64,000 nt of DNA from Streptomyces eurocidicus (GCF_002891295.1 NZ_LGUI01000006.1:372001-436000), one strand, 5' to 3'; positions 24,224 through 33,227 are shown, counted from the first letter of the stretch. Made by a program: numbers and translations. Notes: generated by a model not told the origin, from the letters alone.

Positions 24224-27088
24224 ATGGGGCTCGTGGCGGAGGACATCGGCCCCGCGCTCGCCCGGGAGCGCTTCCTCGGCGGCGGATCGGCCGAGGGGGC
24301 CGTGCGCAGCCCTATTCTCAGCTCGTGGCAGCGGTGCCGCGCCCTGGGCCTCTCGCCCGACGGGTGCGAGCTCCCCTACACCCGGGAACTCGACCTGGAA
24401 GGGCCCCTCGTCCGCGCGGCCGGGCCCGTGATGGACCGGCTGGAGGCCATGTTCGCGGGCCGGAAGATGAACATCTGCCTCGCCGACGAGCACGGCGCGG
24501 TGCTGCAACGCCGTTTCGGCGACGCCGCCATGGCCCGGCGGCTGGCCCCGATCCAGAGCGTCCCGGGCTTCGTCTTCGCCGAGCGGTACGGCGGGACCAA
24601 CGGCATCGGCCTGGCCCTCGCCGAGCGGCGCCTGGTCGGCATCTACGGCGCCGAGCACTTCGCCGAGCGCTCCCAGACGAACGCCTGCTCGGCGATCCCC
24701 GTCCGGGACCTGCTCAACGGGCGCATCGAGGGAGTGCTCTGCTTCGGCTTCCCGTACACCGACGCGGACGGCGCGCTGGACGCCGTGATCCGCCGGGCGG
24801 CCGGGGTCATCGAACGGCGGTTGCTGGAGCAGAGCTCGGCCCGGGAGCGCGCCCTGCTGCGCGCGTACCTCGACGTCCGGAGCCGCGCGCCGGCCGGTGT
24901 TCCTGCCGACGGCGCGAGCGGCGTCGCCGTCGGCGGTACGGGCGGCGGCCGGCCGGACGACCTGGGCGCGAGCGGGCTGGACTGGCGTGACCAGATGATC
25001 CTCAAGGAGAAGGCCACCGAGCTGATCTCCTCGGCGCAGCGGGCGGCGGTCGAGGTGTCGCTGCCCGGTGGGCGGCGGGTCACCCTGCTGAGCCGTCCGG
25101 TCACGAGCTCCACCGGGGTGGAGGGTGTCGCCGTCGAGGCGCTCCTGCCGTCGCTGCGGCAGCCCCTCGCCGTGCCCACCGGAACCGACGCGGCCGCCGG
25201 GCTCCCGGCCCGGCAGGACTTCCTCACCGGCGTCCCCGGCGCCCCCGGCGTCCCTGCCCCGCCGCCCGCGGCGCCCTCCATCACCGCGCCCGACGCCGCG
25301 ACCAGCGGCCTGGTGCTGGTGGGCGAGCCCGGCGTGGGGAAGTACGCCGTCGCCGCCCGGCGCCGCCTGGAGCTGCTGTCCGAGGCCAGCACCCGTATCG
25401 GCACCACCCTGGACGTGGGCCGGACCGCCCGGGAGCTCGCCGAGACGGCCGTCCCGCGCCTGGCCGACTACGTCACCATCGACCTGCCCGAAGCGGTGCT
25501 GCGCGGCGACGAACCGACCGACCCGTGCAAGGACCTCCGGCGCACGGTCGTCCACGGCATCCGTGAGGACTGCCCCTTCTACCCCGAGGGCGAGCGGGTC
25601 GGCCTCAAGCCGGCCACGCCCCAGCTCCGCTGTCTGACCGGCGGCGAGACCGTGCTGGAGCCCGACCTGCGCTCCGCCACGGGCTGGATCTCCCAGGACC
25701 CCGAGCGGGCCCGGCGGCTGCTCGCGCACGACCTCCACTCCCTCATCACCGTCCCGCTCCTCGCCCGGGGCATCGTCCTCGGCATAGCGAGCTTCTATCG
25801 CGCCCGGGACCCCGCCCCCTTCGGCGACGACGACCGCTCGCTGGCTCGCGAGCTCACCACCCGCGCCGCCATCTGCGTCGACAACGCCCGCCGGTACACC
25901 CGCGAGCACAGCATGGTCCTCGCCCTCCAGCACAGCCTGCTGCCGCACGGCTTCCCCGATCAGAACGCCGTCGAGGTGGCGCACCGCTACATGCCGGCCG
26001 AGTCCGGCGTCGGCGGCGACTGGTTCGACGTCATCCCGCTCTCCGGCACCCGCGTCGCCCTCGTCGTCGGGGACGTCGTCGGCCACGGGCTGCACGCCGC
26101 CGCCACCATGGGCCGGCTGCGCACCGCCGCGCGGAACTTCGCCGAGCTGGACCTCCCTCCGGACGAGGTGCTCACCCACCTCGACAACCTCGTGGGCCGC
26201 CTGGACCGGGAGGAGTGCGGCGACGACCCCGCCGCCGGCAACACCGGCATCATCGGCGCCACCTGCCTGTACGCCATCTACGACCCCACCTCCCAGCGGT
26301 GCGCCATGGCCCGGGCCGGTCACCCGCCGCCCGCGCTCGTACGCCCGGACGGCACCGTCACCTTCCCCGACCTGCCCGCCGGCCCGCCCCTGGGGCTGGG
26401 CGGCCTCCCCTTCGAGACGGCCGAGTTCCCCCTCGCCGAGGGCAGCCAGCTGGTCCTCTACACCGACGGGCTCATCGAGGACCGCCACCGCGACTTCGAC
26501 ACGGCCCTGGAGCAGCTGCGCCGGGCCCTGGCCCACCCCAACCGCCCGCCCGAGGAGACCTGCCGGGCGGTCGTCCGGGCGGTGGTGCCCGACCACCCCG
26601 CCGACGACATCGCCCTGCTCGTCGCCCGCACCCACGCCCTGTCCCCGCAGCGGATCGCCACCTGGGAGCTGCCCGCCGACCCGGCGCTCGTCTCGACCGT
26701 GCGCGGCTCCGTCACCCGCCGGCTGGCCGACTGGGGGCTGGAGGAGGTCGGCTTCGCCGCCGAGCTGCTCCTCAGCGAGCTGGTCACCAACGCGATCCGG
26801 TACGGCACCGGCCCCATCGGGGTGCGGCTGCTCTACGACCGCACGCTGACCTGCGAGGTCTCCGACACCAGCAGCACCGCCCCGCACCTGCGCCACGCGG
26901 CCACCACCGACGAGGGCGGCCGCGGTCTGTTCCTCGTCGCCCAGCTCGCCCAGTCCTGGGGCACCCGCTACACCGCCGACGGCAAGGTCATCTGGGCCGA
27001 GTTCGCCCTGGACGTCCCCGGCGGGCGCCCCGGTGCGGCCGCGCCGCCCCTGGCCGGGCTGAGCCTCGACGACATCCCCGCCATCTGA
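24224..27088 (+). CDS. GAF-GAF-SpoIIE phosphatase-HATPase regulator with an AcoR-like N-terminus
   Basis: A 954-residue multidomain protein. Residues about 25-215 match the sensor of AcoR/DhaR-type activators: SPILSSWQRCRALGLSPDG, then a GAF domain with ERYGGTNGIGLALAE and TNACSAIPVRDLLNGRIEG. Near residue 366 stands LVLVGEPGVGKYAVAARRR, a Walker-A-like loop with Tyr at the Ser/Thr position and no ATPase behind it. Then follow a second GAF (about 385-560), a PP2C/SpoIIE phosphatase (GVGGDWFDVIPL, VVGDVVGHGLHAA, LVLYTDGLIEDR) and an RsbW-like HATPase with ELVTNAIRYG and GGRGLFLVAQLA. It probably controls an anti-sigma partner in response to a ligand. ATG 24224 has GAGGGAAG upstream. An ABC importer follows 37 bases later. 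Confidence 0.85.
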   Translation: MGLVAEDIGPALARERFLGGGSAEGAVRSPILSSWQRCRALGLSPDGCELPYTRELDLEGPLVRAAGPVMDRLEAMFAGRKMNICLADEHGAVLQRRFGDAAMARRLAPIQSVPGFVFAERYGGTNGIGLALAERRLVGIYGAEHFAERSQTNACSAIPVRDLLNGRIEGVLCFGFPYTDADGALDAVIRRAAGVIERRLLEQSSARERALLRAYLDVRSRAPAGVPADGASGVAVGGTGGGRPDDLGASGLDWRDQMILKEKATELISSAQRAAVEVSLPGGRRVTLLSRPVTSSTGVEGVAVEALLPSLRQPLAVPTGTDAAAGLPARQDFLTGVPGAPGVPAPPPAAPSITAPDAATSGLVLVGEPGVGKYAVAARRRLELLSEASTRIGTTLDVGRTARELAETAVPRLADYVTIDLPEAVLRGDEPTDPCKDLRRTVVHGIREDCPFYPEGERVGLKPATPQLRCLTGGETVLEPDLRSATGWISQDPERARRLLAHDLHSLITVPLLARGIVLGIASFYRARDPAPFGDDDRSLARELTTRAAICVDNARRYTREHSMVLALQHSLLPHGFPDQNAVEVAHRYMPAESGVGGDWFDVIPLSGTRVALVVGDVVGHGLHAAATMGRLRTAARNFAELDLPPDEVLTHLDNLVGRLDREECGDDPAAGNTGIIGATCLYAIYDPTSQRCAMARAGHPPPALVRPDGTVTFPDLPAGPPLGLGGLPFETAEFPLAEGSQLVLYTDGLIEDRHRDFDTALEQLRRALAHPNRPPEETCRAVVRAVVPDHPADDIALLVARTHALSPQRIATWELPADPALVSTVRGSVTRRLADWGLEEVGFAAELLLSELVTNAIRYGTGPIGVRLLYDRTLTCEVSDTSSTAPHLRHAATTDEGGRGLFLVAQLAQSWGTRYTADGKVIWAEFALDVPGGRPGAAAPPLAGLSLDDIPAI

Positions 27089-27125
27089 CGGCCCATCCGG
27101 CACACGGGAGAAAAGGGGCCGTAGC

Positions 27126-28640
27126 ATGACGAACGTGCGGTACCCACAGCCTCTCGTCCGCATCCGCGGCCTCGGCAAAAGGTTCGGCGGCACCGTCGCG
27201 CTGGACTCCGTCGACCTCGACATCGCCCCCGGCACCGTGCTGGCCCTCCTCGGCCCCAACGGCGCCGGGAAGTCCACCCTCATCAAGGTGCTCGCGGGCG
27301 TCCACCACGCGGACGAGGGCGAGGTGACCGTCGCCGGGCACCCGCTCGGCACCGAGGCCGCCTCCCACGCCATGTCCTTCATCCACCAGGACCTGGGGCT
27401 GGTCGGGTGGATGACGGTCGCCGAGAACATCGCCCTGGGCACCGGGTACCCGCGCCGCGCGGGCCTGGTCTCCTGGCGGCGGACCCGGGACCGGTGCGCC
27501 GAGGCCCTCGGCGTCGTCGCCGCCCACCTCGACCCGGACACCGCCGTCGCCGGCCTCACCCGGGCCGAGCGCTCCCTGGTGGCCCTCGCCCGCGCGCTGT
27601 GCACCCGGGCCGGGCTCATCGTCCTGGACGAGCCCACGGCCAGCCTCCCGGCCGCCGACTGCGACCGGCTCTTCGACGTCCTGCACACCCTGCGCGACCG
27701 CGGCCACGCCGTCGTCTTCGTCACCCACCGGCTCGACGAGGTGCACAAGGTCGCCGACGCCTTCGCCGTCCTGCGCGACGGCCGCCTCGTCGCCCACGGC
27801 CCGCTCGCCGGCTACGGCCCCGCCCGGCTGGTGCGCGACATCGTGGGCCGGGAACCACCCGCGCACCGGCTCGCCGCGCCCGCCGTGGGCCCGGACGTCC
27901 TGACCCTCGACGGCGTACGGACCGACGGCGCGGGCCCGGTCGGCCTGCGGCTGCGCGCCGGGGAGGTCCTCGGCGCGGTGGGCCTCACCGGCGCCGGCCA
28001 CCTGGAGCTCGGCCGCGCCCTCGCCGGGGCCCGGCCGCTCCTCGGCGGACGCGCGCTGCTCGACGGCCGCCCGTACCGGCCGGAGACGGTCGCCGACGCC
28101 GTCGCGGCGGGCGTCGGCTTCGTGACCAGCGACCGTCAGGAGGAGGGCTGCGCACCGGAGCTGACCGTGCGGGAGAACTTCCTGGCCAACCCCCGGGCGG
28201 GCGGCCCGCCGGGCACGCGCTGGCTCGGCCCCGGGCAGGAGCGCGCCCGGGCCGCCGCCCTGATCGACCGGTTCTCGGTGCGCCCCCGGGACACCGAGGT
28301 CCCGATCGCCACGCTGTCCGGCGGGAACCAGCAGAAGGTCATGATCGGCCGGTGGCTCGGGCTGCGCCGCCGCCTGCTGATCCTGGAGGAGCCGACCGCC
28401 GGGGTGGACGTCGGCGCCAAGGCCGCGATCCACCGCCTGCTCCGGGAGGCACTGGCCGGCGGTCTGGCCGTCCTGCTCGTCTCCACGGACTTCGAGGAGG
28501 TCGCGGGCGCGAGCCACCGGGCCCTGGTGTTCGTCCGGGGGACGGTGACGACGGAGCTGAGCGGCGACGCCCTCACCGTCACCGCGCTGGCCCACGCCGC
28601 CTCGGACATGACCGCCCTCACCGGGACACCGGGGCGGTGA
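27126..28640 (+). CDS. Sugar-type ABC importer, double ATPase subunit
   Basis: A 504-residue protein with two ABC halves as in RbsA/MglA. N-half: Walker A GPNGAGKS near residue 43, Walker B LIVLDEPTAS, H-loop FVTHRLDE, but the signature is degenerate (LTRAERSL for LSxGQQQ). C-half: degenerate Walker A GLTGAGHLELG, intact signature LSGGNQQKVMIG, and LLILEEPTAGVDVGAK. The split between halves is usual for carbohydrate importers. The ribosome site is GGAGAAAAGG. Its stop overlaps the permease start, so the three ABC genes form one operon, probably with the regulator upstream. Confidence 0.9.
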   Translation: MTNVRYPQPLVRIRGLGKRFGGTVALDSVDLDIAPGTVLALLGPNGAGKSTLIKVLAGVHHADEGEVTVAGHPLGTEAASHAMSFIHQDLGLVGWMTVAENIALGTGYPRRAGLVSWRRTRDRCAEALGVVAAHLDPDTAVAGLTRAERSLVALARALCTRAGLIVLDEPTASLPAADCDRLFDVLHTLRDRGHAVVFVTHRLDEVHKVADAFAVLRDGRLVAHGPLAGYGPARLVRDIVGREPPAHRLAAPAVGPDVLTLDGVRTDGAGPVGLRLRAGEVLGAVGLTGAGHLELGRALAGARPLLGGRALLDGRPYRPETVADAVAAGVGFVTSDRQEEGCAPELTVRENFLANPRAGGPPGTRWLGPGQERARAAALIDRFSVRPRDTEVPIATLSGGNQQKVMIGRWLGLRRRLLILEEPTAGVDVGAKAAIHRLLREALAGGLAVLLVSTDFEEVAGASHRALVFVRGTVTTELSGDALTVTALAHAASDMTALTGTPGR

Positions 28641-29677
28641 CCCCCGCGCCCCGCCCGCGTACGGGCCACCGGCTCGGACACCTCGTCGGCGCCTACGGCC
28701 TCCTGGCCCTCACCGCCGTGCTGTTCCTGGCCTTCTCCCTCGCCCTGCCGGACACCTTCCCCACCCTGGACAACATCTCGGCCGTCCTGTCCAACCAGTC
28801 GGTCCCCGCGCTCCTGGCGCTCGGCGCGACCGTCCCCGTCGCCGCCGGGAAGTTCGACCTGTCCCTCGGCTACGGCCTCGGCCTCGCGCACGTCATGACG
28901 ATGCGGCTCGTCGTCACCGAAGGGTGGCCCTGGCCGCTCGCCTGCCTCGCGGTGGTCCTCGGCGGGGCGGCCGTCGGCGCCGTCAACGGCCTGGTCGTCG
29001 AATTCGCCAGGATCGACTCCTTCATCGCCACCCTCGGCACCGGCAGCGTCATGTACGCCTGTACCGGCTGGCTCACCGGCGGGGCCCGCGTCGTCCCCGG
29101 CCCGCACGGCCTGCCGGCCGGTTTCACCGCCCTCTACGACTCCCGCTTCCTCGGGCTGCCCGTCTCCGCGTTCTACGTCCTCGCCCTCACCGCCGTCCTG
29201 TGGGTGGTCCTGGAACGGCTGCCGCTGGGCCGGTACCTGTACGTCATCGGGTCCAACCGGCGCGCCGCCGACCTGGTGGGCATCCGCTCCCGCCGCCATG
29301 TCGTCCACGCCTTCACCGGATCGGGTCTGGTGGTCGGCGTCGCCGGGGTCCTGCTCGCCTCGCAGCAGCAGATCGGCAACCCCAGCGTCGGCATGGACTA
29401 CCTGCTGCCCGCCTTCGTCGGCGCGCTGCTCGGCTCCACCGCCGTCAGGCCCGGCCGCGCCAACGCCCTGGGCACCCTCGTGGCCGTCACCGTCCTCGCC
29501 GTCGGCCTCGCGGGCATCGGCCAGCTCGGCGCCGCCTTCTGGGTCACCCCGCTGTTCAACGGCGGCACCCTGCTCGTCGCCGTCGGCCTGGCCGGGTACG
29601 CCGCCCGCCGGCAGCTGCGCCGGCGGCGCACGGACCCCCGCCGCACCCCCCACGGCCCGCCCGGGGTCACCCCGTGA
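28637..29677 (+). CDS. Sugar-type ABC importer, permease subunit (RbsC-like)
   Basis: A 346-residue membrane protein starting with GTG in a GTGA overlap. About nine helices and the BPD_transp_2 marks are visible: ALLALGATVPVAAGKFDLSL, in which the usual GGIDLS is AGKFDLS, then VNGLVVEFARIDSFIATLGT, YVIGSNRRAADLVGIR and the DYLLPAFVGALLGS segment. It forms the channel for the binding protein and ATPase on either side. An Arg-rich tail ends the protein. The change of GGIDLS to GKFDLS is a small oddity found in a subgroup of these permeases. Confidence 0.9.
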   Translation: MTPAPRPRTGHRLGHLVGAYGLLALTAVLFLAFSLALPDTFPTLDNISAVLSNQSVPALLALGATVPVAAGKFDLSLGYGLGLAHVMTMRLVVTEGWPWPLACLAVVLGGAAVGAVNGLVVEFARIDSFIATLGTGSVMYACTGWLTGGARVVPGPHGLPAGFTALYDSRFLGLPVSAFYVLALTAVLWVVLERLPLGRYLYVIGSNRRAADLVGIRSRRHVVHAFTGSGLVVGVAGVLLASQQQIGNPSVGMDYLLPAFVGALLGSTAVRPGRANALGTLVAVTVLAVGLAGIGQLGAAFWVTPLFNGGTLLVAVGLAGYAARRQLRRRRTDPRRTPHGPPGVTP

Positions 29678-30825
29678 CCCCCGTACCCGTATTCCGTGGA
29701 GCCGCCCTGGGGGCCGCCGTCGTCCTGGCGGCGGTCTGCCTCACCGGCTGCGCGCGCGGTACCTCGGCCGGCGGCGCCGTGCCCCCCGCCACGGGCCCGC
29801 CCGGCTGCCCCACCGCCCTGGCCGGGGCCGAAGCCGCCGTCCACCGGGCCCAGCGGACCGACGCCGCGTGGGACGGCCCCACCCGGGGCCCCCGGGCGGT
29901 TCCCGGGAAGAGCCTCGTCTACGTCGCGCAGACCATGACCAACCCGGGCGTCGCGGGCACCGCCACGGGCGTGCGGGAGGCCGCCGAGGCCATCGGCTGG
30001 AGCGTCCGCGTGCTCGACGGCCAGGGCACTCCCGCCGGGATCCAGGCGGCGTTCGGCCAGGCCCTCGCCCTCCGGCCGTCGGGCGTCGTCATCGGCGGCT
30101 TCGACCCTCGCCTGACGTCCCAGCAGGTCGCCAAGGCCCACGCGGACCACGTCCCGCTCGTCGGCTGGCACGCGCTCGACACCCCCGGCCCCGGCCGGGA
30201 CCCCGCGCTCTTCACCAACATCACCACCCGGGTCGGCGACGTCGCGCGGATCAGCGCGGACTGGATCATCACGCACTCCCGGGGCCACGCCGGTGTGGTG
30301 CTGTTCACCGACGCCTCGATCCCGTTCGCCCGGACCAAGTCCGAGCTGATCAAGAAGGAGCTCGCCACCTGCTCCGGCGTGCGGCTGCTGGCGGAGGAGA
30401 ACATCCCGGTCTCCGACACCAGCAGCAGGACGCCGCAGGAGGTCTCCGCGCTCCTCGCCCGCTTCGGGGACGGCTGGACGTACTCCGTCGCCATCAACGA
30501 CGTGTACTTCGCCGACGCCGCCCCCGCCCTGCGCGCCGCCCGCAGGAAGGGCGCGGGCCCGCCCTTCGCCATCGGGGCGGGCGACGGTGACCCCTCGGCC
30601 TTCCAGCGCGTCAACGGCGGCCAGTTCCAGACGGCCACCGTCCCCGAGGCGCTCACCGAGCAGGGCTGGCAGATCGTCGACGAGTTCAACCGCGCCTTCG
30701 CCGGCGCCCCCGCCAGCGGTTACGTGGCCCCCGTCCACATCGCCACGTCCGCCAACAGCGCGAGCGTCACGTCCTGGGACCCACGGGGCTACCGGGCGGC
30801 GTACCGGAGGATCTGGGGCACGTGA
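29674..30825 (+). CDS. ABC importer substrate-binding lipoprotein (periplasmic-binding-protein type I)
   Basis: A 383-residue lipoprotein: signal peptide, lipobox LTGC with Cys26, a Gly/Pro linker and then the two-lobe sugar-binding fold: KSLVYVAQTMTNPGVAG, AFGQALALRPSGVVIGGFDP, VPLVGWHALDT, HAGVVLFTDASIPFARTKSE, and the hinge region IGAGDGDPSAFQRVNGGQFQ. GTG 29674 overlaps the permease stop as GTGA. The binding pocket resembles that of proteins taking up sugars or related polar ligands; the ligand is unknown. It is the last gene of the operon. Confidence 0.9.
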   Translation: MTPVPVFRGAALGAAVVLAAVCLTGCARGTSAGGAVPPATGPPGCPTALAGAEAAVHRAQRTDAAWDGPTRGPRAVPGKSLVYVAQTMTNPGVAGTATGVREAAEAIGWSVRVLDGQGTPAGIQAAFGQALALRPSGVVIGGFDPRLTSQQVAKAHADHVPLVGWHALDTPGPGRDPALFTNITTRVGDVARISADWIITHSRGHAGVVLFTDASIPFARTKSELIKKELATCSGVRLLAEENIPVSDTSSRTPQEVSALLARFGDGWTYSVAINDVYFADAAPALRAARRKGAGPPFAIGAGDGDPSAFQRVNGGQFQTATVPEALTEQGWQIVDEFNRAFAGAPASGYVAPVHIATSANSASVTSWDPRGYRAAYRRIWGT

Positions 30826-30845
30826 AAAGGGCGGGGGCCGAGCGG

Positions 30846-31199
30846 TCATCGCCTCGCGTATCCCACGACGCATGCCGCCGCGAGGACCGTCCCGAGGATC
30901 GCCGCTCCCGCCGGTGCCAGAATCCGCAGCGCGTCCGCTCCGTCCGCCAATCCCCTGACAGCGCCGGCGAATCCGCCGACCGCCACGCATACGCCCAGCA
31001 CCATCAGACGGTGGTCGAGGAACCCTCCTGCCCGGCCCCGGCGGGAACGACCGCGCCGCGCCGCGTGCCCGACGGCACCCGGGTCGCCGGTGCGCACGAC
31101 CGGACCGGCCGCCCCACCGCCTCCGGAACCGGCCGAAGCACTGCCGAGTCGCGTACCGGCATCGGTTTTACGCTGAGCCCATTCCTTCTCGAACGACAC
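30846..31199 (-). CDS. Small two-helix membrane protein, unknown function
   Basis: A 117-residue protein beginning MSFEKEWAQRKTDAG, a start seen in a group of short Streptomyces membrane proteins whose N-terminus is acidic and charged. The middle is Gly/Arg-rich; hydrophobic helices follow at LMVLGVCVAVGGFAGAV and LAPAGAAILGTVLAAACVVG. The start is GTG at 31199 with GGGGAGCGGG upstream. It converges with the ABC operon, ending 20 bases from it. No function is known. Confidence 0.6.
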   Translation of the reverse strand: MSFEKEWAQRKTDAGTRLGSASAGSGGGGAAGPVVRTGDPGAVGHAARRGRSRRGRAGGFLDHRLMVLGVCVAVGGFAGAVRGLADGADALRILAPAGAAILGTVLAAACVVGYARR

Positions 31200-31400
31200 G
31201 TTCCCGCTCCCCCGTCCAAAGCCACCGTGGTCGACAGCCGTCAGATGACCGCGAACTCCCGATGCTAGCCGGGCCCTTGCCCGGTCACCCGCGTCAGCCG
31301 CCGTCCCATACGCATCCCTGACCGGCTCTCACGGAAGCTGCGCCCGGGCATCGAGCGCGGTGTGCGCTCGCCACGAGGGCGGAGGAAGCCGACCGGCCGG

Positions 31401-32207
31401 TCAGGCCAGGGCGGCAGCCTGCCGCCCGGTACGCACCGCCGAGGCACCCACCGCGTAGTGCACGTACTCGCGGTACAGCCGAAATCCGGCGGTGGCCGCG
31501 AGCCGGCGGCTGGGTTCGTTGTGGCGCGAGCACGTCCAGGTCGGCAGAGTGCCCCGGGCGGTGATGTCCGCGCACAGCCCGCGTACACAAGCGGCGGCGA
31601 GTCCTCGGCCGCGTTCCTCGGGACGGGTGGCGACGGCGATGTCCTCGTACAGGCTGCCCCGGAAATAGGTGCAGGCCAGGGAGAGCAGCCGTCCGTCGTG
31701 GAAGGCGCCCCAGCAGCGGCCCGACGCGGCGAGCCGGCGCGGTCCGTCCCAGGTGCCCGCGATCCAGCTCAGCTCCGGGCCGAGCCCGTGGACCGCCGCG
31801 GCGTCCGCGCCCGTCATCCGTCGGACGGTGACCTTCATGCCCGTCACCGGCCGGGTCGCCGGCACGTTGTCGCGGCGCACCCAGAGCATGCGTTCCCAGG
31901 GCACGATCCGTTCGAACGCCTCTCCCAGCAGGGGCAGAAACCGGTCCGGAACCGCGAAGTAGCCGTACGCCAGCGGCGCCAGCGCCTCCGGGGGCACAGC
32001 GTGCGGGTCGCCGCCCATCAGGGTGTACCCCGCGCAGGTGAGCGCCGCCGCCCGGGGCTCCGACGGCCGGTCGGCCCACCATCGCCCGGTCCGGGCGAAC
32101 CGCATATGGTCGGGCATCGCTCCCAGGCCGGGCATGCCCGGCGGGAACCACGACGCCCACTCCCCCGCGCCGGGCGTCATCCTCCGGCGCGCGATCTCCT
32201 CGAACAC
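31401..32207 (-). CDS. GNAT-family N-acetyltransferase
   Basis: From GTG 32207 (VFEEIARRRMTPGAG, preceded by ATGGAG) the protein is 268 residues. The C-terminal 130 residues are a GNAT domain: VTVRRMTGADAAAVHGLG, GAFHDGRLLSLACTYFRG, then the acetyl-CoA loop VATRPEERGRGLAAACVRGL and SRHNEPSRRLAATAGFRL. The N-terminal half is a separate alpha/beta region. ATG 32252 would add 15 codons, but it falls inside the terminator hairpin of the bL37 gene, which speaks for the GTG. The acceptor is unknown. Confidence 0.8.
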   Translation of the reverse strand: MFEEIARRRMTPGAGEWASWFPPGMPGLGAMPDHMRFARTGRWWADRPSEPRAAALTCAGYTLMGGDPHAVPPEALAPLAYGYFAVPDRFLPLLGEAFERIVPWERMLWVRRDNVPATRPVTGMKVTVRRMTGADAAAVHGLGPELSWIAGTWDGPRRLAASGRCWGAFHDGRLLSLACTYFRGSLYEDIAVATRPEERGRGLAAACVRGLCADITARGTLPTWTCSRHNEPSRRLAATAGFRLYREYVHYAVGASAVRTGRQAAALA

Positions 32208-32232
32208 AGGACTCCATTCCCCACCCGTACGA

Positions 32233-32276
32233 GGCGGGCGGTGCGAAACCATCCCCCTGGTTCCGCACCGCCCGCC
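32233..32276 (-). terminator. Terminator after the first bL37 gene
   Basis: GGCGGGCGGTGCG at 32233-32245 pairs with 32264-32276, and AACC with GGTT further in, giving 17 of 18 pairs around an 8-base loop. It lies 20 bases past the bL37 stop codon and before the GNAT start. Confidence 0.85.
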
Positions 32277-32295
32277 GGTCAGAGATGTACGGCCG

Positions 32296-32370
32296 TCAGG
32301 TGCATGCCTTCTTGCCGTGGTTGGCGCTCTTCTTGCGCCGGGCTCGCTTCTTGCGGGCGCGCTTCGACAT
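32296..32370 (-). CDS. bL37-type 24-residue ribosomal protein (copy 1)
   Basis: ATG at 32370 opens a 24-codon frame ending TGA at 32296: start MSKRARKKRARRKK, end ANHGKKACT. The Lys/Arg-rich helix followed by ANHGK is the pattern of the actinobacterial mini-protein bL37, found in the large ribosomal subunit. GAAGAGGGA stands seven bases upstream as ribosome site, and a strong terminator follows. It lies 44 bases after an SDR gene and could be co-transcribed with it. A second copy is at 36477. The end KKACT differs from the usual KRPN-type end, so specialisation is possible. Confidence 0.75.
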   Translation of the reverse strand: MSKRARKKRARRKKSANHGKKACT

Positions 32371-32414
32371 CGGTCGTCCCTCTTCCGGTATTCGGGGTTC
32401 GGTGGGGCGGAAGG

Positions 32415-33227
32415 TCAGGCGCTCCGGGCGACCAGCTGGTCGGCGAGCTTGCACAGGCGGCGGACCGTGCGCTCCTCCAGCGCCACCGGCGCGGCCGGGG
32501 AGAGCGCGGTGCGGTCGTAGTAGGCACCCGGCTCCACCTCGGTCGCCGGGTCGCACAGGCGGGCCACGCGCGCGGCGCCTTCGGCCGCCGAGTCGCCCTC
32601 GTGGGCGTAGAGCGGGAGCAGGGCGGTGTCGCAGACGCCGGGATGCACACTGACGGACATCCACGGGGCGCTCTCCCGCGCGAAGATCGTCAGGGCGAGC
32701 TGGGACTGCGCGTAGGCGGCGAGGCGGGAGTAGCGGCGCGCGCGGTGGGGGTCGTTCCAGGAGATGGACGCGGTGCGGTGCATGGCGGAGGACACGTTGA
32801 CGACGCGGCTGCCGGGGCGGGCGCTGAGCGGGCCGGAGAGCTCGTGGGTGAGCAGGTAGGCGGCCAGGAAGTTGACCTGGAGGGACAGCTCGTTGCCGTC
32901 GTTCGTCATGGTGCGGCGTTCGGGGGCGACCACGGCCGCGTTGTTGACCAGCACGTCCAGCACCGGGTGTTGGTCGGCGACGCGGGCGGCCATGGCGCGC
33001 ACCTCGTCCAGACGTGAGAAGTCCGCGACGGCGAGCTCCAGCCGCCCGGCATCGCTGCCGGACGCCACCAGGCGTCCGATCGCGTCCTGGCCCGATGCCT
33101 GGTCCGGCGCGTGCACGATGACCGCGTCACCGCGCTCCGCGAGCAACCGCGCGGTCTCCCAGCCGATGCCCGAGGTGGCACCGGTGACCAGCACCGTCCG
33201 GGCGGCAGGCGAGAGCGCAGAAGACAT
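32415..33227 (-). CDS. Short-chain dehydrogenase/reductase with altered YxxxK
   Basis: A 270-residue SDR: TVLVTGATSGIGWETARLLA gives the NAD(P) loop TGxxxGIG, VLVNNAAVVAPERR the NNAx motif, and VVNVSSAMHR the catalytic Ser. The catalytic Tyr stands in AAYAQSQLALTIFA: the usual YxxxK is YxxxQ, so the lysine that lowers the Tyr pKa is missing. Start ATG 33227 follows GGAGTGG. The enzyme may be weak, use a different mechanism or be a binding protein. It is upstream of the first bL37 gene. Confidence 0.82.
   Translation of the reverse strand: MSSALSPAARTVLVTGATSGIGWETARLLAERGDAVIVHAPDQASGQDAIGRLVASGSDAGRLELAVADFSRLDEVRAMAARVADQHPVLDVLVNNAAVVAPERRTMTNDGNELSLQVNFLAAYLLTHELSGPLSARPGSRVVNVSSAMHRTASISWNDPHRARRYSRLAAYAQSQLALTIFARESAPWMSVSVHPGVCDTALLPLYAHEGDSAAEGAARVARLCDPATEVEPGAYYDRTALSPAAPVALEERTVRRLCKLADQLVARSA

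Noticed and set aside
25310..25360. Functional AAA+ ATPase in the SpoIIE regulator
   Set aside because: Only a Walker-A-like loop is present with Tyr at the Ser/Thr position; no Walker B, GAFTGA or arginine finger follows.
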